Assembly: GCA_012523655.1 (NCBI GenBank)
Contig: JAAYTV010000611.1
Span: forward strand, 1 to 11,127
Reading direction: 5' to 3'
Source of the DNA: a bacterium
GTDB lineage: Bacteria > Zhuqueibacterota > Zhuqueibacteria > Residuimicrobiales > Residuimicrobiaceae
Length of the DNA stretch: 11,127 nt
The notes beneath the pieces were generated by a model. That model was not told the origin of the DNA, searched no databases, and saw nothing but the letters and a program-made list of their open reading frames with translations. How positions within the stretch are numbered: the stretch's first letter is position 1; each line of letters starts with the position of its first letter. Shown piece by piece: positions 7,708-11,127 of this stretch. Made by a program: the position numbers and the translations under genes.

Positions 7708-7726
7708 TTGGCCGTAAGTTAGCCAA
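7708..7726. promoter_or_regulatory. Candidate operator, inverted repeat TTGGC-N9-GCCAA
   Basis: A perfect 5-bp inverted repeat with a 9-bp centre that encloses the putative leftward -10 box. A dimeric regulator bound here would block that promoter. The arms are short, so chance is possible. No regulator gene lies in the window. Confidence 0.3.
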
Positions 7727-7744
7727 TAATCTGTTTCCAGTCAA
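7716..7744 (-). promoter_or_regulatory. Candidate sigma70-type promoter for the leftward unit
   Basis: Reading leftward, TTGACT (7739-7744, five of six matches to TTGACA) is followed after 17 bp by TAACTT (7716-7721, three of six matches to TATAAT). Transcription would start near 7709, just before the AGGAG of the 527-aa gene, giving a very short leader. The host sigma factor preference is unknown. Confidence 0.35.
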
Positions 7745-7817
7745 CACAAATCCTTTACTTTTATCTTGCTTTATTGCCTTAGGTTGAATAATTTATGCTT
7801 TTGGACAGCTTTTGCAG

Positions 7818-7823
7818 AAAGGA
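7818..7823 (+). promoter_or_regulatory. Ribosome binding site deciding the 676-aa start
   Basis: AAAGGA eleven bases before the ATG at 7835. The frame is open further upstream to a TTG at 7766, but no comparable site precedes that codon. Confidence 0.6.
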
Positions 7824-7834
7824 TTGACTGCCGA

Positions 7835-9865
7835 ATGGAAATGGAAGAACACGTCCACCAGGATGATCCCAAAGTCGGACCTGAGGATGTCATTACCAAT
7901 CCGCCGGGCACCAGCTACTTCTTTGTCGGAAACGGACATATCCTGGGTGCTGTACAGATATGTACCACCAACGCATTGACGCCCATTGGATTGTTGCTGA
8001 TGTCCCCGGACCGGTTTGGCCAGAAACGCCAGGCCCTGTCTATGGATCCGCAAAACGGTCTGAGGTCCACGCAGGTGGAGGTGATCATTGAGCCGTACCG
8101 GTTCCAGCCGGATCCCAAGGACGTGGAGTGCCGCTGGGACCGGCTGGATGGAGTGCCTGCCGCAAAAGTCATCTGGAGTTCTTCGACGTTCACCCTTCAT
8201 GAAATTTTCTATTGCCCAGACCGCACAACAGCGCGCTTGATTCGCAGGTTGCACTTCACCAGTCTCTGCGATGAAGATCAATCGCTGCAGATCGAGACCG
8301 GTCTTCTGCAAACCAGTCTTGCGGAAACAGTGCTCCTGCCGGCCCGCCGAACAGTTGACCTCTATCTGGCCTATGATCTCATACAAGAACAGGAGCCCCC
8401 GACTGTTCAGCTTACTGTAGTCGACGGAGCGCCGGTGGAACCCGCTGCGGCGGCATTTTGGGCCTCTCTCACCACTGCATGCTTTGAATCTACAACTCTT
8501 GATCATCTGATGCAAACAGCCGGCCTCTGTCTGCAAAATGTCATTTCCAATAAGGGCGTGGTGGATGCCAGCATCTGGCAGTACAATCTGGAATGGGTTC
8601 GCGATCATTCCATGATGGTTTTAGGATTGCTCATGTCCGGCAATTATGCATTAGCCAGGATTCTACTGGCCCGTCTGCTGACCGATTTCGTCAGTGAAGA
8701 CGGCGATACCGTGGATTCCGGCCGCAGGCGTTCACATCAGGACATTGAGCTGGATCAAAACGGCCTGCTTCTTATGGTGGTCAGAGCCTATGTGGATTTT
8801 ACCGGCGATTTGGATCTGGCGCGTGAATTCTGGGATAAAATCGAAAAGACGGCAGACTTTCCTCTGCAGCGGGTATTTCAGCACAAGGAATCCGGACTGC
8901 TGCATAACCAGCGGGAGTTTTGGGAGCGGCACAAAGCCTTCGGCATTCGCGAGGGTATGGAGTTAGCCTATCAGCTCTATGTGGCCATGGGGCTGACCGA
9001 CGCCGCAGATCTGGCGCGGCGGCTGGAGAAGCACAAACAAGGTGAAAAATGGCTGGCCGAATCACAACGCATCAAACATTCGATGCTCAACGATGCCAAT
9101 TACCGACTGATCGCGCACGGGCATCTGATCAAACGCCGCCAGATGAACGGTGAAGTGCAGTCGGAAATTCAACCTCATCCGTCGGTGACTCTGTCCGCCG
9201 GCATGCCGCTGGCTGATGCACCGCCGCATTTCCTCAACCCGGACAGTTCCATCGCTCTGCCGATCGCCTGGGAGTTCATCGATCCCAAAGGTGAGCTGGC
9301 GCGCAACTCGCTCTTTCAAACAGAGCGGCTGTGGAACCAGCGATGGTCTATCGGCGGCTATGGCCGTTATCACGTCAGTTCAGAGATCGATTCACCTGGG
9401 CCGTGGCCATTTGCCAGCCTGTTCATCGCCCGCGCCTATTTCGAGCAAGGTCAGGACGATAAAGTTTGGCGTGTATTGAATTGGTTGAACACCTTGACCG
9501 GCGCGGTCTCAGGCAGCTGGTTTGAATTCTACGGACCTAGGCCCTGGTGTCCACCCTGTCCGCAGGTCGGAATCACCCCGTGGACCTGGGCTGAAATTTT
9601 ACTGTTTTGTGTTCATCATCTTTTAGGCATCCGGCCTGAGGAAAACCAGGTACGGATTCGGCCTCGTTTGCTGTCCAACACCGAACGTATGACAGCCGAT
9701 TTGACGCTGCAGGGGTGTCGGATTCAGCTTCGCGTACAGCGTGTGTCAGCCGATGCGCCTCCCTCCTGCCAGGTGGACGGAGAGGCGGTCCCCTATCAGG
9801 TGGACCAAGGGGTGCTTGTTACGCTGAAAAATTACAGTTTCCGCGCAATAGAAATCCATCAATAG
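7835..9865 (+). CDS. Putative (alpha/alpha)6-barrel glycosidase (GH15/GH94-like architecture)
   Basis: A 676-aa protein when started at the ATG at 7835. Residues 1-220 are strand-rich and resemble the N-terminal beta-supersandwich found before GH15/GH94-type barrels. From about 221 a helical barrel begins: 'WQYNLEWVRDHSMM' (248-261) carries the W-x-R-D motif shared with the leftward 527-aa protein, 'ELDQNG' (305-310) and 'GIREGMELAYQLYVAMG' (370-386) fit later helices, and 'SWFEFYGPRPW' (561-571) to 'TPWTWAEILLF' (581-591) form an aromatic-rich active-site-like end. A WCPPC sequence (571-575) sits there. A short beta tail (about 598-676) follows. Candidate acids are D257, E305, D307, E373 and E564, none proven. 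No signal peptide is visible, so it is probably cytoplasmic. The symporter gene starts 15 bp after its stop, suggesting an operon in which the transported compound is the substrate or its precursor. The family is not firmly recognised. Confidence 0.92.
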   Translation: MEMEEHVHQDDPKVGPEDVITNPPGTSYFFVGNGHILGAVQICTTNALTPIGLLLMSPDRFGQKRQALSMDPQNGLRSTQVEVIIEPYRFQPDPKDVECRWDRLDGVPAAKVIWSSSTFTLHEIFYCPDRTTARLIRRLHFTSLCDEDQSLQIETGLLQTSLAETVLLPARRTVDLYLAYDLIQEQEPPTVQLTVVDGAPVEPAAAAFWASLTTACFESTTLDHLMQTAGLCLQNVISNKGVVDASIWQYNLEWVRDHSMMVLGLLMSGNYALARILLARLLTDFVSEDGDTVDSGRRRSHQDIELDQNGLLLMVVRAYVDFTGDLDLAREFWDKIEKTADFPLQRVFQHKESGLLHNQREFWERHKAFGIREGMELAYQLYVAMGLTDAADLARRLEKHKQGEKWLAESQRIKHSMLNDANYRLIAHGHLIKRRQMNGEVQSEIQPHPSVTLSAGMPLADAPPHFLNPDSSIALPIAWEFIDPKGELARNSLFQTERLWNQRWSIGGYGRYHVSSEIDSPGPWPFASLFIARAYFEQGQDDKVWRVLNWLNTLTGAVSGSWFEFYGPRPWCPPCPQVGITPWTWAEILLFCVHHLLGIRPEENQVRIRPRLLSNTERMTADLTLQGCRIQLRVQRVSADAPPSCQVDGEAVPYQVDQGVLVTLKNYSFRAIEIHQ

Positions 9866-9869
9866 TGAA

Positions 9870-9875
9870 AAGGAG
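9870..9875 (+). promoter_or_regulatory. Ribosome binding site of the symporter gene
   Basis: AAGGAG five bases before the ATG at 9881, in the 15-bp gap after the 676-aa gene's stop. It sets the symporter start and supports co-transcription. Confidence 0.8.
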
Positions 9876-9880
9876 TGGTC

Positions 9881-11127
9881 ATGAACATTTTGGGCCTGCA
9901 TATTGCAGATTTTTCCATCGTGATCGTGTACATATTAGCCATGCTCTACCTCGGTATTCGCGCCCAGCGCAAGACTAAAAACACCACCGATTTTTTTATG
10001 GCGGGACGCAGTCTGGGAAAATTTTATCAGTTCTTTTTAAATTTTGGCAATTCCACTCATGCCGATCAAGCGGCTGCAGTCTCCCGTGAAATCTATCGTC
10101 AGGGCATCGGAGGCATGTGGATTCAATACCTGGTGCTTTTCCTCACCCCTTTCTATTGGTTCACCGCTTTGCTGTTCCGCCGTTCACGCGTCATCACTCT
10201 GGGCGATTTCTACTCAGAGCGTTATCAGAGCCGCGGACTGGGCGCCGCCTTCGCCGCGTTCACACTGGTGATGGCGGTCATCGGCGGGGCTGCCGCCTAT
10301 ATGGTTGCCGGTAAGACCATGATGGCGCTGACGCCCAAGCCTCCCTCCGCCTATACGGTCCAGGAGAAACAGGCTATTGATCATTTTCACGAGTACATGG
10401 ATTTGCGACAAAAGATGGAAAAGTCGTTGCCCATGACCGACGCGGAAAAAGCCCGCTATGAAATGCTCAACGATATGAACAAGCGGGATGAACTCAAGTC
10501 CATGGTCTCGTACACTGATCCTGTGACCTTTTATTTTATCTTTACCGCGCTGGTGGGCGTCTATACGATGCTCGGAGGTCTGATCGCCGCTGCGTTCACT
10601 GACGCGGTACAAGGGGTGTTGATCATCGTCTTTTCAGTCATGCTCATTCCGCTCGGCTTGTCGCGCATCGGCGGGTTCGCCGGTCTGCATGCCTCCGTGC
10701 CTGATTATATGTTCAACATCTTTGGCTCCGTCAAAGTGGGTGAGTACGCCTGGTATACGATTTTTGCCATGGTCCTGGCCAACCTGGTCTCCATCATCGC
10801 GTCTGCGCCGCTGCTCGCCACCGCCGGATCGGCCAAGGATGAATGGACCGCCCGATTCGGCATCCTCAGCGGCATGTTTTTCAAACGGTTTCTTATGCTT
10901 TTCTGGGCGCTCACCGGCCTGGTGGCCATCGCACTGTATGCGGGTAAACTCCACGATCCGGATCTGATCTGGGGAGTGATGAGTCGCGATCTACTGGTGC
11001 CCGGTGCATTGGGTTTGATGCTGGCCGGCATTCTGGCGGCCAACATGTCGTCCCTCAACTCCGGCTCTGTGACCAACTCAGCGCTGTTTATCCGCAATCT
11101 CTATGCGCCGTTAGTGCCCAATAAAAG
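9881..11127 (+). CDS. Sodium:solute symporter (SSS family), 3' end missing
   Basis: The frame is open from the ATG at 9881 to the right edge (415 codons). It is a multi-pass inner-membrane transporter of the SSS/SLC5 type. Residues 11-28 form the first membrane helix. 'DFFMAGRSLG' (37-46) is the family's loop motif before the next helix, 'GGLIAAAFTDAVQG' (232-245) is the most diagnostic SSS block, and 'AANMSSLNS' (386-394) matches the helix carrying the Ala/Ser-Ser Na+ ligands of vSGLT, so sodium coupling is likely. Between helices, residues about 151-212 form a charged, helix-prone insert (many K, E, D and R) not present in vSGLT-type members. Its position after a glycosidase-like gene suggests uptake of a sugar or glycoside, but the substrate cannot be read from the sequence. 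About a quarter to a third of a typical SSS protein is missing at the C-terminus. Confidence 0.93.
   Translation, partial: MNILGLHIADFSIVIVYILAMLYLGIRAQRKTKNTTDFFMAGRSLGKFYQFFLNFGNSTHADQAAAVSREIYRQGIGGMWIQYLVLFLTPFYWFTALLFRRSRVITLGDFYSERYQSRGLGAAFAAFTLVMAVIGGAAAYMVAGKTMMALTPKPPSAYTVQEKQAIDHFHEYMDLRQKMEKSLPMTDAEKARYEMLNDMNKRDELKSMVSYTDPVTFYFIFTALVGVYTMLGGLIAAAFTDAVQGVLIIVFSVMLIPLGLSRIGGFAGLHASVPDYMFNIFGSVKVGEYAWYTIFAMVLANLVSIIASAPLLATAGSAKDEWTARFGILSGMFFKRFLMLFWALTGLVAIALYAGKLHDPDLIWGVMSRDLLVPGALGLMLAGILAANMSSLNSGSVTNSALFIRNLYAPLVPNK

Larger units (their letters stand above)
7692..7834. promoter_or_regulatory. Divergent intergenic region
   Basis: This 143-bp AT-rich stretch separates the two outward-reading units and is the only place in the window where both can start. 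It holds the leftward promoter candidate and the inverted repeat listed separately. For the rightward unit only weak hexamers are seen (for example TTGCTT at 7766-7771 and TAATTT at 7789-7794, 17 bp apart). Confidence 0.6.

Noticed and set aside
7766..7834. Extended start (TTG at 7766) for the rightward glycosidase-like gene
   Set aside because: No ribosome binding site precedes it, and the added residues read like translated intergenic sequence; the ATG at 7835 has AAAGGA upstream.

Overview
This window looks like part of a bacterial carbohydrate-use locus. It is gene-dense, of moderate GC content, with short spacers and good AGGAG-type ribosome binding sites before almost every gene. The gene types (non-HemE URO-D family protein, Tat-exported and cytosolic xylose-isomerase-like TIM barrels, SSS symporter with a charged insert, orphan glycosidase-like proteins) recall uncultured or polysaccharide-degrading lineages of the FCB/PVC superphyla and relatives such as Calditrichota/KSB1 or Hydrogenedentes. 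That placement is inference from gene style only. No rRNA, tRNA, CRISPR array, insertion sequence or phage gene was seen.

Layout: two transcription units diverge from a 143-bp intergenic region (7692-7834). The leftward unit reads, in order of transcription: a 527-aa (alpha/alpha)6-type glycosidase-like protein (6108-7691), a 781-aa GH20/GH67-like TIM-barrel protein (3670-6015), a 268-aa TIM-barrel isomerase/epimerase-like protein (2797-3603), a URO-D family protein overlapping it by ATGA (1643-2800), a YghO-like GNAT protein (416-1579), and the start of a Tat-signal TIM-barrel isomerase-like protein that runs off the left edge (1-397). The rightward unit reads: a 676-aa glycosidase-like protein (7835-9865) and, 15 bp later, a sodium:solute symporter that runs off the right edge (9881-11127).

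How they may work together (inference): the symporter imports a sugar or short glycoside. The two (alpha/alpha)6 proteins, which share a W-[IV]-R-D-H-S motif, and the GH67/GH20-like protein cleave or bind it in the cytoplasm, since none of the three has a visible signal peptide. The TIM-barrel isomerases and the URO-D family protein would then process the product. The substrate cannot be read from the sequence, and no regulator, kinase or dehydrogenase lies in the window. The most promising unknowns are the 781-aa protein, the coupled TIM-barrel/URO-D pair, and the paired glycosidase-like genes that flank the divergent promoter region.
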